Positions 42,763-50,789 of a stretch of DNA of 64,000 bases are shown piece after piece; the stretch's first letter is position 1, and the number at the start of each line of letters is the position of its first letter. A program made the position numbers and the translations under genes. The stretch comes from Sphingomonadales bacterium (GTDB lineage Bacteria > Pseudomonadota > Alphaproteobacteria > Sphingomonadales > Sphingomonadaceae). Location: positions 1-64,000 of the forward strand of contig JAFKLT010000033.1 in assembly GCA_017309275.1 (NCBI GenBank). Direction: 5' to 3'. The notes under the pieces are model-generated. The model was not told the origin of the DNA, did not search any database, and saw nothing but the letters and a program-made list of their open reading frames with translations.

Positions 42763-43089
42763 ATGCACCGCGACTTTCAGCCATGCGTCTACCTCATGGC
42801 GAGCGCGCGGCACGGCACGCTCTACACCGGCGTCACCTCGCACCTGATCCAGCGCGTCTGCCAACATCGCGACGGCAGCTTCGACGGCTTCACCGACCGC
42901 TATGGCGTGAAACTGCTCGTCTGGTTCGAACTCGCCGGCACGATGCACGCCGCCATCACCCGCGAGAAGCAGATCAAGAATTGGCAGCGAAAGTGGAAGA
43001 TCGAACTGATCGAAGCGGCGAACCCGGATTGGCGCGATCTGGCGGAGGAATTGGGCCTGCCTCCCCTTCCATCGTCATCCCGGACTTGA
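42763..43089 (+). CDS. GIY-YIG-domain nuclease-like protein
   Basis: 108 residues. VYLMASARHGTLYTGVTSHL is the GIY-YIG strand pair (YLM and LYTG), with Arg in LIQRVCQHR, Glu in TREKQIK and Asn in ANPDW, so the catalytic residues are all present. These UPF0213/YhbQ-like proteins are thought to be endonucleases with unclear roles. The gene is bounded by REP palindromes, and its stop codon and last residues lie inside the right-hand one. Confidence 0.88.
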   Translation: MHRDFQPCVYLMASARHGTLYTGVTSHLIQRVCQHRDGSFDGFTDRYGVKLLVWFELAGTMHAAITREKQIKNWQRKWKIELIEAANPDWRDLAEELGLPPLPSSSRT

Positions 43090-43144
43090 TCCGGGATCCA
43101 TGACAGCGGCCGAAGCATGGACCCCGGATCAAGTCCGGGGTGAC
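43074..43144. repeat. Two REP palindromes in opposite orientation
   Basis: 43074-43100 (GTCATCCCGGACTTGATCCG..., plus) and 43118-43144 (minus copy, TGGACCCCGGATCAAGTCCG...) form a BIME-like pair right after the GIY-YIG gene. Confidence 0.8.
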
Positions 43145-43160
43145 GAAGAAGGAGAGACCT

Positions 43161-43216
43161 TCGCCGCCTCGCCGCCTCGCGGTTTCGCTGCCTCGCGGTT
43201 TCGCGGTTTCGCGTGA
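43161..43216. repeat. Tandem array of an 8-bp unit
   Basis: Seven copies of TCGCNGYY-like units: TCGCCGCC twice, TCGCGGTT, TCGCTGCC, TCGCGGTT twice, then TCGCGTGA. A small variable-number repeat about 100 bases before the next gene. Confidence 0.75.
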
Positions 43217-43314
43217 AACGCCACGTCCGCACCCCCACCACCCCAATCCTATTTCGCACACCCCACCCCCAAAACCCCTGTCCTACATTCTCCGGCCATG
43301 CTCCAAACTGCCGG

Positions 43315-44004
43315 ATGAACCACATTGCCCCCATCCCCTCGCCCGATCCCGCCGCCGACACCGCGCTCGACGCGCACGGTCACGACCCCGCCGCCTATGA
43401 CTGGGTGCCGGTGCTGAAAAAGCGCCGCAAGGACGGCTGGTCGCCCGGCAAGCAGCGCGCCTTTATCGAGGCGCTGGCCGACTGCGGATCGGTCGCCACC
43501 GCGGCGCAGATCGTCTGCATGTCCGAATCCTCCGCCTATCGCCTGCGCCGGTCGCCGGGGGCGGAGGCGTTCGACCGCGCCTGGAGCGCGGCGATCGACG
43601 CGGCGTCGAAGAAATTGCTCGATGCCGCGTTCGAACGCGCGCTGGTCGGCTCCGACGAGCCGGTGTTCGATCGCGAGGGCCACCGCGTCGGCCGCCGCTT
43701 CCGCCAGAGCGACCGATTGCTGATGTTCCTGCTGCGCGCTTATGGCCCCGACTGTTTCCGCACTGCCGCCGCGCCGCGAACCGGCCCCGCGCCCGCCGCC
43801 GCGCCGACCCCGGTGGCCGAAGCGCTGGCCTATCTTCACCCCGCCGCACCGGCGGCGCCCGCTGCGCTGATGGCCCCCGACGATCTTGCGGACGCGCTGG
43901 AGATTGCCGATCTGTGCGACGGCGAGCTGCCGCACTGGTATCGCGACGACGCCGACGAAGCGTTCGCGACCTTCCCCGGCGAGCCCGAAATCGGACCGCC
44001 ATAA
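43315..44004 (+). CDS. Hypothetical helix-turn-helix protein
   Basis: 229 residues. DGWSPGKQRAFIEALADCGS followed by VATAAQIVCMSESSAYRLRR is a helix-turn-helix of the kind found in a common sphingomonad protein family; the rest (FDRAWSAAIDAASKKLLDAA) is helical, with a Pro/Ala-rich linker and an acidic C-terminus. It may bind DNA, but no target is known. ATG at 43315 is the first sensible start after the repeat array. Confidence 0.7.
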   Translation: MNHIAPIPSPDPAADTALDAHGHDPAAYDWVPVLKKRRKDGWSPGKQRAFIEALADCGSVATAAQIVCMSESSAYRLRRSPGAEAFDRAWSAAIDAASKKLLDAAFERALVGSDEPVFDREGHRVGRRFRQSDRLLMFLLRAYGPDCFRTAAAPRTGPAPAAAPTPVAEALAYLHPAAPAAPAALMAPDDLADALEIADLCDGELPHWYRDDADEAFATFPGEPEIGPP

Positions 44005-44006
44005 GG

Positions 44007-44076
44007 CTGAACTTCCCTGAACTTTGGCCTGAACTTTGGCCTGAACCTTGACCCGCACTTTGGCCTGAACCTTGGT
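44007..44076. repeat. Tandem array of a 12-bp unit (CTGAACTTTGGC)
   Basis: One 10-base and five 12-base units: two perfect CTGAACTTTGGC copies (44017-44040) flanked by degenerate ones. It fills the gap between convergent genes; several units share the period but differ at two or three bases, typical of slippage with drift. Confidence 0.8.
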
Positions 44077-44102
44077 ATCGCCCGAACCGCCGCTGCGGCG
44101 GA

Positions 44103-44609
44103 TCAATTCACCGTCACGCCGCCCGGCACCCCGCGCATGCCCGATGCCGCGAACAGCACGCCGCCGCGCACCGCCTCGGGCGATCCGTCCAGCAGCGGCA
44201 GCATCACCAGCGGCCGCGTCACTTCGCTGTCGTCGTCGACGACCAGGCGCAGCGACGTCAGGCCCAGCGCGCCGCGCTCGGTCACCACGTCGCGGATCGC
44301 GTCCAGCGGCCAGGACAGCGTGCTGCCGCGGTACAGCCGCACGCCGTCGTGGAACACATAGGTTTCGCGCTGGCGCCACAGCCGGACGCTGGTCCAAAGG
44401 CCGAATGCCGCCGCCAGCATCGCCGCCGTCGCGACCGCATCGCCGAACAGGATCGCGCGCAGCATCTCGGCCGCGCCGTCGGCGCGCACCGGCCATGCCT
44501 GCCGCACTATCAGCCACGCCAGCAACAGCGCGCACAGCAATTGCCCCGCCAGCAGCGGCTTTGCCTTCAGCCGCGCGACCACGACGATCTTCCGGTCCCG
44601 ATATGTCAT
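44103..44609 (-). CDS. Membrane protein with PH-like domain
   Basis: 168 residues. Two TM helices (about 17-37 and 50-72) are followed by a beta-rich region (VFHDGVRLYRGSTLSWPLDA onward) that resembles bacterial PH domains of membrane-anchored proteins. Function unknown. ATG at 44607-44609. Confidence 0.7.
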   Translation of the reverse strand: MTYRDRKIVVVARLKAKPLLAGQLLCALLLAWLIVRQAWPVRADGAAEMLRAILFGDAVATAAMLAAAFGLWTSVRLWRQRETYVFHDGVRLYRGSTLSWPLDAIRDVVTERGALGLTSLRLVVDDDSEVTRPLVMLPLLDGSPEAVRGGVLFAASGMRGVPGGVTVN

Positions 44610-44881
44610 CGCCCGCGTACATAGGTATCGCGGCGGCGGCGCGCCAGCGGCCCGCGCGAAATTGGGCGGTCGGCCCCTTTCCTACGGTGCCGTGCCGTGC
44701 AACCCCGGACGGCATGCTCCCCGCCATCATCCTGGCCGCCGTCGCATCGCGCCAGGTCGTCGTTTTTCTTCCTGCAGAGGTGACAAGTTTGACGAGTTCT
44801 GGATCGGCGCCCGGCGCCCTGCTTGACACCCGCACCGGCGCATCGCACCAACGGCCGGGGCAAAATGGGGGAGCGAAATCG

Positions 44882-45553
44882 GTGAAATATGGGCTGATGA
44901 TGGCCGCGACCGCCGCCGCGCTGCTGGCGCCGGGCACGGCGGCCGCACAATATAATCCGGTCTTCATGGCCGATGTCATCGGTCAGGCGGTCGCGAACTC
45001 GATGAATTCCGGGATTCCCGAAAAATGCCTGAAGCTCGACTGGGAACCCACCGCCGAACAGGCGAAGCGCTTCACGGCGGAGGCCGAGCCCGCGCTCCGC
45101 GCCTATCTGGCGCTGGCCGCGAAGGACGCCGACCTGACCCCCGCCTATACCAACCGCAAGTTCGACCGGATGTGGGCGATCGACGGCACCGCGACCAAGG
45201 AGTTCGCCGCGATCCGCGACCCCTGGGCGGCGCGCGTCGACCGCATCGAACTGGTCGGCCTCCGCCTCGGCGGGATGAAGGTGCGCGGGCGCGGCCAGTG
45301 GCGCGCCTTTGCCGCCGACGGCAGCCTCATCGGCACCTATGACGGGCTGTTCCGCCGCAAGACCAAGGGGTTCGAGGTTTCCTCGCTCGACCTCTGGTCG
45401 CCGGGCAAGGAAGGCGACGCCAAGCCGCTGTCGGGCTTTTGCTACACCCCCGGCGATCACGAACAATGGGTGGAGGATGTCGCAAAGGCCGAGGCCGAAC
45501 GCGCCGAACGCCGCGCGAAAAAGGCGGCCGAGCGCGCCGCGAAGGCGAAATGA
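44882..45553 (+). CDS. Secreted hypothetical protein
   Basis: 223 residues from GTG at 44882, which follows GGGGGAG at good distance. Signal peptide ends GTAAAQ. The mature part contains YTNRKFDRMWAIDGTATKEF and ends in a long Ala/Glu/Arg/Lys helix (EAERAERRAKKAAERAAKAK). No family recognised; probably periplasmic. Confidence 0.72.
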   Translation: MKYGLMMAATAAALLAPGTAAAQYNPVFMADVIGQAVANSMNSGIPEKCLKLDWEPTAEQAKRFTAEAEPALRAYLALAAKDADLTPAYTNRKFDRMWAIDGTATKEFAAIRDPWAARVDRIELVGLRLGGMKVRGRGQWRAFAADGSLIGTYDGLFRRKTKGFEVSSLDLWSPGKEGDAKPLSGFCYTPGDHEQWVEDVAKAEAERAERRAKKAAERAAKAK

Positions 45554-45601
45554 CGCGCCGAACGGCACGCCGCAAACTGCGGTGAAGCGAGGCCAGGCGA
45601 T

Positions 45602-45626
45602 GGAACCCGCGGTCATGGCGGCCGTT
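45602..45626 (+). promoter_or_regulatory. EcfG-type promoter
   Basis: GGAAC (45602-45606), 16 bases, CGTT (45623-45626), a perfect EcfG consensus. It lies before a small TM gene and the 49-residue gene that follows. Confidence 0.75.
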
Positions 45627-45666
45627 ATTGATGCGGTGCCGTCGTTCACCCTCTGGAGTCGCTGCC

Positions 45667-45837
45667 ATCGCTGCCCGAACCCTTGTCGCTTATGGCCTTA
45701 TTGCCCTGATGGTGGCGGCCGCGGCCATCGCGATCGCCTATCTGCGCTACAACAGCCGAAGCCGTAAAATCGAGCGCGGGCGGCGACGCGAGCGCGAGCG
45801 TGAGCAGCTTCGCAACCAGCAGCGGCAGGATCCGTAA
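45667..45837 (+). CDS. Small single-TM protein, apparent ATC start
   Basis: 56 residues if it starts at ATC 45667, eight bases after GGAG (45655-45658). A TM helix (about 6-26: VAYGLIALMVAAAAIAIAYL) is followed by an Arg/Glu-rich helix (RKIERGRRREREREQLRNQQ). The in-frame ATG at 45631 lies where the EcfG promoter would place the transcript start and lacks a Shine-Dalgarno, so the downstream non-AUG start looks better. Probably a stress-regulated membrane peptide. The start is uncertain. Confidence 0.5.
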   Translation: MAARTLVAYGLIALMVAAAAIAIAYLRYNSRSRKIERGRRREREREQLRNQQRQDP

Positions 45838-45885
45838 CCGCGAAGCGTCCCGGCGCCTCCTCGTTCAACTGGAAGGAGAAAGCCC

Positions 45886-46035
45886 ATGCACGCCGTAACC
45901 GAAGGCGACCGCCGCAAGGAACTGACCACGCTGCTGCAGCAGATTCAGGCGCATCCCGAGCGCGACTGGAGCGCGGTGCGCACCCGGATCGCGACGCTCA
46001 ACAAATTGATAAGCAAGCCTCCCCGGTCGCACTGA
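45886..46035 (+). CDS. Small hypothetical protein
   Basis: 49 residues, MHAVTEGDRRKELTTLLQQI onward, with a strong GGAAGGAG before the ATG. Helical and charged, no known motif. It follows the small TM gene by 48 bases, so both may be transcribed from the EcfG-type promoter at 45602. Confidence 0.7.
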   Translation: MHAVTEGDRRKELTTLLQQIQAHPERDWSAVRTRIATLNKLISKPPRSH

Positions 46036-46154
46036 AGCGGCTCGTCGCGCCGCTGCGCCATCCCGCCGTCCCCGGCGCAACATTCGCCTGCCCCACCGGT
46101 TGCTTCCGACGAAGGGGCGGCCCTTTCCGGCTGCCCGCACGACAGGAGACACTC

Positions 46155-46622
46155 ATGCGCAAGGCTCTCATCCTCCTCGCCGGCACCGCCGCACTCGCTG
46201 CCGCCCCCGCGTTCGCACAGGTCGGCGGGGTCGTCGGCGGCACCGTCGACACGACCGCGCAGGTCGGCACCGGCGCGGTCGGCGATACCCTCACCAACAC
46301 GACGGCCCGCGTCGGCAGCACCGTCGACCGCGTCGACGGCACGGTGAACAAACAGCTCGACGCGACCAAGCTGACGCTTGCCACCCGCGATCAGGTTCGC
46401 GCCGGGGCGCAGGTCACCGACCGCGGCGGCAACAGCGTCGGGACGGTGCAGAGCATCGACGGCGACAATGCGATCGTGGTCGACGGCGGCAAGCTCTACA
46501 ATATCCCGCTGGGTTCGCTCTATTCGCAGGCCGAGGGTGCGACCGGCACGCTCGTCACCAAGCTGCCGAGGGCGGACATCACCGCCCGGGCACAGGCCGG
46601 CGCAGAGGCGAGCACGCGCTAG
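46155..46622 (+). CDS. Secreted hypothetical protein with PRC-barrel-like core
   Basis: 155 residues. Signal peptide ends APAFAQ, then a Gly/Thr/Val-rich region (VGGVVGGTVDTTAQVGTGAV) and a core resembling a PRC-barrel (GAQVTDRGGNSVGTVQSIDG, then LYNIPLGSLY). Ends with a degraded alanine stretch. Role unknown; a surface or periplasmic protein. Confidence 0.72.
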   Translation: MRKALILLAGTAALAAAPAFAQVGGVVGGTVDTTAQVGTGAVGDTLTNTTARVGSTVDRVDGTVNKQLDATKLTLATRDQVRAGAQVTDRGGNSVGTVQSIDGDNAIVVDGGKLYNIPLGSLYSQAEGATGTLVTKLPRADITARAQAGAEASTR

Positions 46623-46683
46623 CCCGCCGACCACCAGACTTTCGGAACACCGTGATTTGTGGGTCGCAGATCGCGGTCAAGGG

Positions 46684-46712
46684 ACGGAGCCGGGGAAGCC
46701 CGGCTCCGTTTC
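46684..46712. terminator. Strong hairpin between convergent genes
   Basis: ACGGAGCCGGG-GAAG-CCCGGCTCCGT is a perfect 11-bp stem with a GAAG tetraloop followed by TTT. It can end transcription from the plus strand and perhaps the minus strand. Confidence 0.8.
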
Positions 46713-46713
46713 G

Positions 46714-48285
46714 CTATCGCCCCGCCGTTCCGGGGAAATGGGCGCCCGCATGCACCTCGACCGACGCGCCCGCCGCCATCGGCACCGCCGCGCGGTCGAA
46801 CCAGACGAAGCGCGCGGTCGGATCGGTCAGGTCGCGGTCGTACCGCGCCGCCGCCGCGGCCGCATCATATCCCATCCAGCCGAGCATCGCCGGAAAGATC
46901 TGGCTCGTCGAATGGCCCGATCGCGTCGCGGCGGCATAGCGCGCCGCCAGCCGGTCGGGCAGGAAAGCGAGCAGCGGCACCCGAAACTCGTCGGCGACCG
47001 CCTCGCGGCTGCAATGCGGCAGCGCGCCGGGCGTCAGATTCTGCCCATGGTCGGAGGTATAGACGATCGCCGCATCGTCGCGGTCGACGCCCGCCAGCAG
47101 CCGCGCGAAAAACTCCCGCTTCGACCAGCGCAGCGCCGTGTCATATTGCAGCGCGACCGGGCTGTCTGCGGGGATGGCGCCCGCCGGATAATGGTCGCGG
47201 TACTGAAAATGCACGCCGCGCAGCACGACGAAGGTAAAGCTCTTCCCCGGCCGCTTCATCCGCGCGTTCAGCGCATCGGCGATCCGCAGGTCGGTGTCGA
47301 TCCCGCCGACCATCGGCCGATAGTCGTCGATCAGCGCGCGTTCGGGCGGCAGCAACAGATTCTGCGGCGCCCCCTCGGTCTGCCCCTCGATCAGCGCGGT
47401 GCGATACCCCGCCGCCTTCGCATAGCCCCAGATCGACGGCGTGGCGCGAAGGTCGGTCGCCGCCGACACGCGGCGCACCTCGACCCCCGAACGCAGCGCG
47501 ACCTGCGCCGGTGCGCTGCAATGCCCCAGCGCGGCGGCGACCCCGAAGTCGAGATGCGCCACCCCGCGCAGCGTCGGTGCGATCAGCCGGGCGAACGGCT
47601 CGGCGGCGACGCTTTCGTCGACCAGCCAGATGATGTGGCGCGGCGGCGCGGCCTGCGGGTCCGGCGCCAGCGTCACCTCTGCCCGGGCCGGCGGCGGCGG
47701 CGCCCGCAGGATCCGCCCGCCCAGCGTATAGAGATTGCGCTCGGCCGCCTCGGGCCAAACCGGCGACGGCACAAGCAGCAGCGCGGCCAGCAGCACCCCG
47801 ACGCCCGCATTGCGCGGCATCGCCCTTTGCCGTCGCGCCACGGCGCGCGCCGCGGCGAACAGCGCGATCGCCGCCGCCGCCTGCAGCGCGATCGACAGGA
47901 AATCGTCCGAAAACTGCCCCGCGGCATGATGGACCTGGCGGACCTCGGCCGCCATCCAGGCGAGCGATCCGCTGTCGATCAGCTCCGGAATGATCTGGCT
48001 ATAGCCAAGGTTGATCAGGATCGACGCGCCCGCCAGCGTCAGCAGCAGCGCCGCCCAGCGCCGCGGAAACAGGATCAGCGCGGCCAGAAAGACCGCCGCC
48101 TGCAGGGTCAGGAACAGAAAGCCGACGATGGCGGCATCCCGGTCGCCCGCCGCAAAGCGATAGAGCACCGCGTGCGTAAGCTGGAACCGGTTGGCGATGG
48201 CATAGCCCGCGGCAAACAGCAGCAACGCCGCCGCCCATGCCGCGCCCGCGCTGTGCGCTCCTTTCAGCCATCTCTCCCGGTCCAT
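46714..48285 (-). CDS. Sulfatase-fold membrane enzyme (phosphoethanolamine transferase-like)
   Basis: 523 residues from ATG 48283-48285. Several TM helices (about 10-175) precede a sulfatase/alkaline-phosphatase-type domain with IIWLVDES and VYTSDHGQNL for metal binding. The usual Thr nucleophile position reads CSAPAQVALRSG, with Ser nearby. Relatives move phosphoethanolamine or similar groups onto envelope glycolipids. A complete set of catalytic residues cannot be claimed. Confidence 0.75.
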   Translation of the reverse strand: MDRERWLKGAHSAGAAWAAALLLFAAGYAIANRFQLTHAVLYRFAAGDRDAAIVGFLFLTLQAAVFLAALILFPRRWAALLLTLAGASILINLGYSQIIPELIDSGSLAWMAAEVRQVHHAAGQFSDDFLSIALQAAAAIALFAAARAVARRQRAMPRNAGVGVLLAALLLVPSPVWPEAAERNLYTLGGRILRAPPPPARAEVTLAPDPQAAPPRHIIWLVDESVAAEPFARLIAPTLRGVAHLDFGVAAALGHCSAPAQVALRSGVEVRRVSAATDLRATPSIWGYAKAAGYRTALIEGQTEGAPQNLLLPPERALIDDYRPMVGGIDTDLRIADALNARMKRPGKSFTFVVLRGVHFQYRDHYPAGAIPADSPVALQYDTALRWSKREFFARLLAGVDRDDAAIVYTSDHGQNLTPGALPHCSREAVADEFRVPLLAFLPDRLAARYAAATRSGHSTSQIFPAMLGWMGYDAAAAAARYDRDLTDPTARFVWFDRAAVPMAAGASVEVHAGAHFPGTAGR

Positions 48286-48420
48286 GCCGCTGGGCTTACC
48301 GGCAAAGCCTTGCAAAAACGCCAATGCCCAAAACGGAAATGGCCCGCCCGAGGGGATGGGGCGGGCCAGTTTCAGTGCCGGGGCGCCGGATCGCGCCGTC
48401 GGCCATCTGATTGTCCGGGG

Positions 48421-48660
48421 TTATTCGGCTTCTTCGAACAGGTCGACCGCGTTCGCGGCGTTCGCCGACAGGCGTACCGTGTCGCCTTCGACCGCGGCGA
48501 CCAGGCCGGCGGGAAGAAAATGATGCTTGCCATCGCCGCTGTCGGCTTTGGTCAGCTTGATCCGTTCGCCGTCAAGATGATCGACGGTGCCGATATGGAC
48601 GCCGTCGGCGCCGATGACATTCATATGTTCCTTGATCGCGCTATGGTCATGCTCGGCCAT
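48421..48660 (-). CDS. DUF2171-family small protein
   Basis: 79 residues. HMNVIGADGVHIGTVDHLDG then KLTKADSGDGKHHFLP is the DUF2171 core, a PRC-barrel-like fold common in alphaproteobacterial stress regulons. AAGGAG precedes the ATG. A near-EcfG promoter lies about 50 bases upstream. Confidence 0.85.
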   Translation of the reverse strand: MAEHDHSAIKEHMNVIGADGVHIGTVDHLDGERIKLTKADSGDGKHHFLPAGLVAAVEGDTVRLSANAANAVDLFEEAE

Positions 48661-48704
48661 GATGGTCTCCTTTTCGCTTCGAGGGATGGAAGCGACGGAC
48701 ATCA

Positions 48705-48729
48705 TACGCGCCGCACCCGAGTCGGCTCC
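48705..48729 (-). promoter_or_regulatory. EcfG-like promoter, imperfect
   Basis: Minus strand GGAGC, 16 bases, CGTA: one mismatch in each box from GGAAC-N16-CGTT, upstream of the DUF2171 gene. Confidence 0.35.
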
Positions 48730-48800
48730 ACTACGTTCGACAAAATGCCCCAAAGCCGCGCCCGCTTCCCAAGCAGGCGGCCCGCCGCTAGCGTGACGGG

Positions 48801-49463
48801 ATGCGCACACTCCTCTCCCTCGCCGCGCTCGCGCTTCTTGCCGCACCGCTTCCCGCGGCCGCCTGCTCGGTCGCGAGCGGATATCGCGTTCCCACCAATC
48901 TGGAACTGGTCCAGCGGGCCGACCTGATCCTGCTCGCCGACGTCGTCGATGGCGCGAGCGCACCGGGCAGCGAGGAGGAGATGCAGATACGCATCCGCCC
49001 GATCGCCGCGCTGAAGGGCACGATCCCGACCGGCCCGATCACGCTTCCGGGGGCGATGCTCGACGGCGCTACCGAGCTCAGCAATCCCTACGACCTCGAA
49101 CAGCCCCATCCGCAAAGCCTGGCGGGTGCGTGCATCCGCTATGCCTTTCCGCACGGCTCGCGCGTCCTCTTCTTCCTGAAAGCCGACGGCGATGGCTGGG
49201 CTCCCAGCGCGCCGCCGTTCAGCCGCTGGGCCGAAGATGCGCTCGGCGACGATGCGCCGTGGCTGCAGGCCGTCCGCTTCTATGCCGAGGTCGGCGCGCT
49301 TCCCGAAGGCGAGCGCAAGGCCGCGATGACGGCGCGCCGCGACGCACTGAAGGCGCAGGACAGCGATCCCGTCGCTCAGATCGTCGCCGCCGACATCGAC
49401 CGCCAGCTCGCCGGTCCCAACAAGCCGCTGCGGAAAGAGCTGCCGCCGCCGCCTGCAAACTAG
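48801..49463 (+). CDS. Secreted hypothetical protein
   Basis: 220 residues. Signal peptide (about 1-21, PAAACS). The mature chain has an N-terminal stretch ELVQRADLILLADVVDGASA with an OB-like beta pattern, as in other periplasmic proteins with a Cys just after cleavage; not a clear lipobox. Function unknown. Confidence 0.72.
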   Translation: MRTLLSLAALALLAAPLPAAACSVASGYRVPTNLELVQRADLILLADVVDGASAPGSEEEMQIRIRPIAALKGTIPTGPITLPGAMLDGATELSNPYDLEQPHPQSLAGACIRYAFPHGSRVLFFLKADGDGWAPSAPPFSRWAEDALGDDAPWLQAVRFYAEVGALPEGERKAAMTARRDALKAQDSDPVAQIVAADIDRQLAGPNKPLRKELPPPPAN

Positions 49464-49559
49464 CGCCGCGCACGCCAGCCGCGATCGCAATTTTGACCGA
49501 AATCAAGGAACGGGCGGCAGAGTCGCGCGAAAGCGGGTCATCACGAAAGGAGACCCGCC

Positions 49560-49673
49560 ATAACCAATCATCTGACCCAGGCACCCGTCCTGATCTTCGC
49601 CTTCATGATGGCCAGCTTCATGCTCATCCTCGGCCCGATCGCGGTCGCCGACATATTGCGCAAGCCGCGATAA
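49560..49673 (+). CDS. 37-residue single-TM microprotein, apparent ATA start
   Basis: If it starts at ATA 49560, the frame reads (M)TNHLTQAPVLIFAFMMASF then MLILGPIAVADILRKPR to TAA. GGAG lies seven bases before the ATA, and no ATG, GTG or TTG fits that site; the first in-frame ATG would remove the N-terminal 15 residues and part of the helix. A weak EcfG-like sequence (GGAAC at 49507, CGAA 16 bases later) lies upstream. Start codon doubtful, coding likely. Confidence 0.5.
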   Translation: MTNHLTQAPVLIFAFMMASFMLILGPIAVADILRKPR

Positions 49674-49676
49674 GGA

Positions 49677-49988
49677 TCAGGGCGCGCCGCGCGGCTCATC
49701 GTCGTCGATGCCGCCCGGCCCCAGCTCGCCATCCTCGTCATCGTCGCTGCGTTCGCCGCGATACGCGTCCATGTCGATCCGGCCCGACCGCTCCATCTGG
49801 CGCATATGGTCGACCAGATCCGGGGCATCGTCGCTCTCGTCGCGCGCCTTTGCCTTGCGGCTGTCGCCCAGCGGGCGCTCGCGGCGCGCGGCCTCGGCGA
49901 CGGTCTGCGCCTGCGCCTCTTCGTCCTGCTGTTCGCGGTTAAGCGCCTCGGGCGCTTCGATTTCGGCTTTTCCGGGATTCTCGACCAT
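49677..49988 (-). CDS. Acidic hypothetical protein under an EcfG-type promoter
   Basis: 103 residues, rich in Glu, Asp, Ala and Arg, no hydrophobic core; probably disordered (ERSDDDEDGELGPGGIDDDE near the end). The ATG follows AGGAG. A perfect EcfG promoter lies directly upstream, so it is a likely stress-induced protein. Three bases separate its stop from the TM microprotein's stop on the other strand. Confidence 0.72.
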   Translation of the reverse strand: MVENPGKAEIEAPEALNREQQDEEAQAQTVAEAARRERPLGDSRKAKARDESDDAPDLVDHMRQMERSGRIDMDAYRGERSDDDEDGELGPGGIDDDEPRGAP

Positions 49989-50015
49989 GATCGGCTCCTA
50001 TTGCGGTAGCCGAAA

Positions 50016-50041
50016 AACGCACGATACCGCGCCGCCGTTCC
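50016..50041 (-). promoter_or_regulatory. EcfG-type promoter
   Basis: Minus strand GGAAC (50041-50037), 17 bases, CGTT (50019-50016), an exact consensus. Its position gives a 20-base leader for the acidic gene at 49677-49988. Confidence 0.8.
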
Positions 50042-50728
50042 TCAGGCCGCGGCGGCGAGCACCTTCGCCTCGATCACCCGAATGAAAACGTCGGGATCCT
50101 GCGCGCCGGGGATCAGCATTCGCCCGCCCAGGATGAAGGCCGGAACGCCGGTCACATTCTGGTCGGCCCAATAGGCCTCCTCCACGCGAACCATCTCGCC
50201 ATAATCGTCGCCCGACAGGATCGCGGCGGCGCGTACCGGGTCGAGCCCGACCGACGCCGCTACATCGGCAAGCACCTGATGGTCGCTGACATCGCGATTG
50301 TCGGTGAAGTGCGCGGTAAACAGCGCGACCTTCAGCGCCGTCTGCACGCCCGTCGCGCCCGCCTGCTCGGGGTCTTCCAGCGCGCCTGCCCAGGTCAGCA
50401 ACCGGTGCGCGTCAAAGCTGTTCCGCATGCGAAAGTCCGGTCCGCGATTGAAGGCGAAACCCAGATCGGCCGCGACCCCCGCCATCTTGCCGCTGTTCGC
50501 GCGGCTCTGTTCGGCGCTGATCCCATATTTGCGCATCACATGCTCGGCGGCATCCTCGCCGCCGGGCGGCATATCCGGATTGAGTTCGAAGGGATGCCAC
50601 TGCACGCGAAAGGCCAGACGTCCCTCGAAATGCGCCATCACCTTCTGGAACTTCAGCCAGCCGATGATGCACCAGGGGCACATCACGTCGGAAACGATAT
50701 CGACCGACAAGCGTGGCACGTCCGTCAC
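50042..50728 (-). CDS. DsbA-family (FrnE-like) thiol oxidoreductase
   Basis: 228 residues from GTG at 50726-50728 (AGGAG upstream). CPWC near residues 17-20 is the thioredoxin-fold active site; VTGVPAFILGG supplies the cis-Pro loop. No signal peptide, so cytoplasmic like FrnE of Deinococcus. It may protect against oxidative damage. Confidence 0.86.
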   Translation of the reverse strand: MTDVPRLSVDIVSDVMCPWCIIGWLKFQKVMAHFEGRLAFRVQWHPFELNPDMPPGGEDAAEHVMRKYGISAEQSRANSGKMAGVAADLGFAFNRGPDFRMRNSFDAHRLLTWAGALEDPEQAGATGVQTALKVALFTAHFTDNRDVSDHQVLADVAASVGLDPVRAAAILSGDDYGEMVRVEEAYWADQNVTGVPAFILGGRMLIPGAQDPDVFIRVIEAKVLAAAA

Positions 50729-50789
50729 GGCAACTCTCCTGCCGGCACGGCGATCGCCCTGCCCTTGAAATCCGTTCCTGACCGCCGCT

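Noticed and set aside
46378-48927. 850-codon open frame on the plus strand
   Set aside because: Antisense shadow of the sulfatase-fold gene; Arg/Pro/His-rich composition, no domain, no ribosome-binding site.
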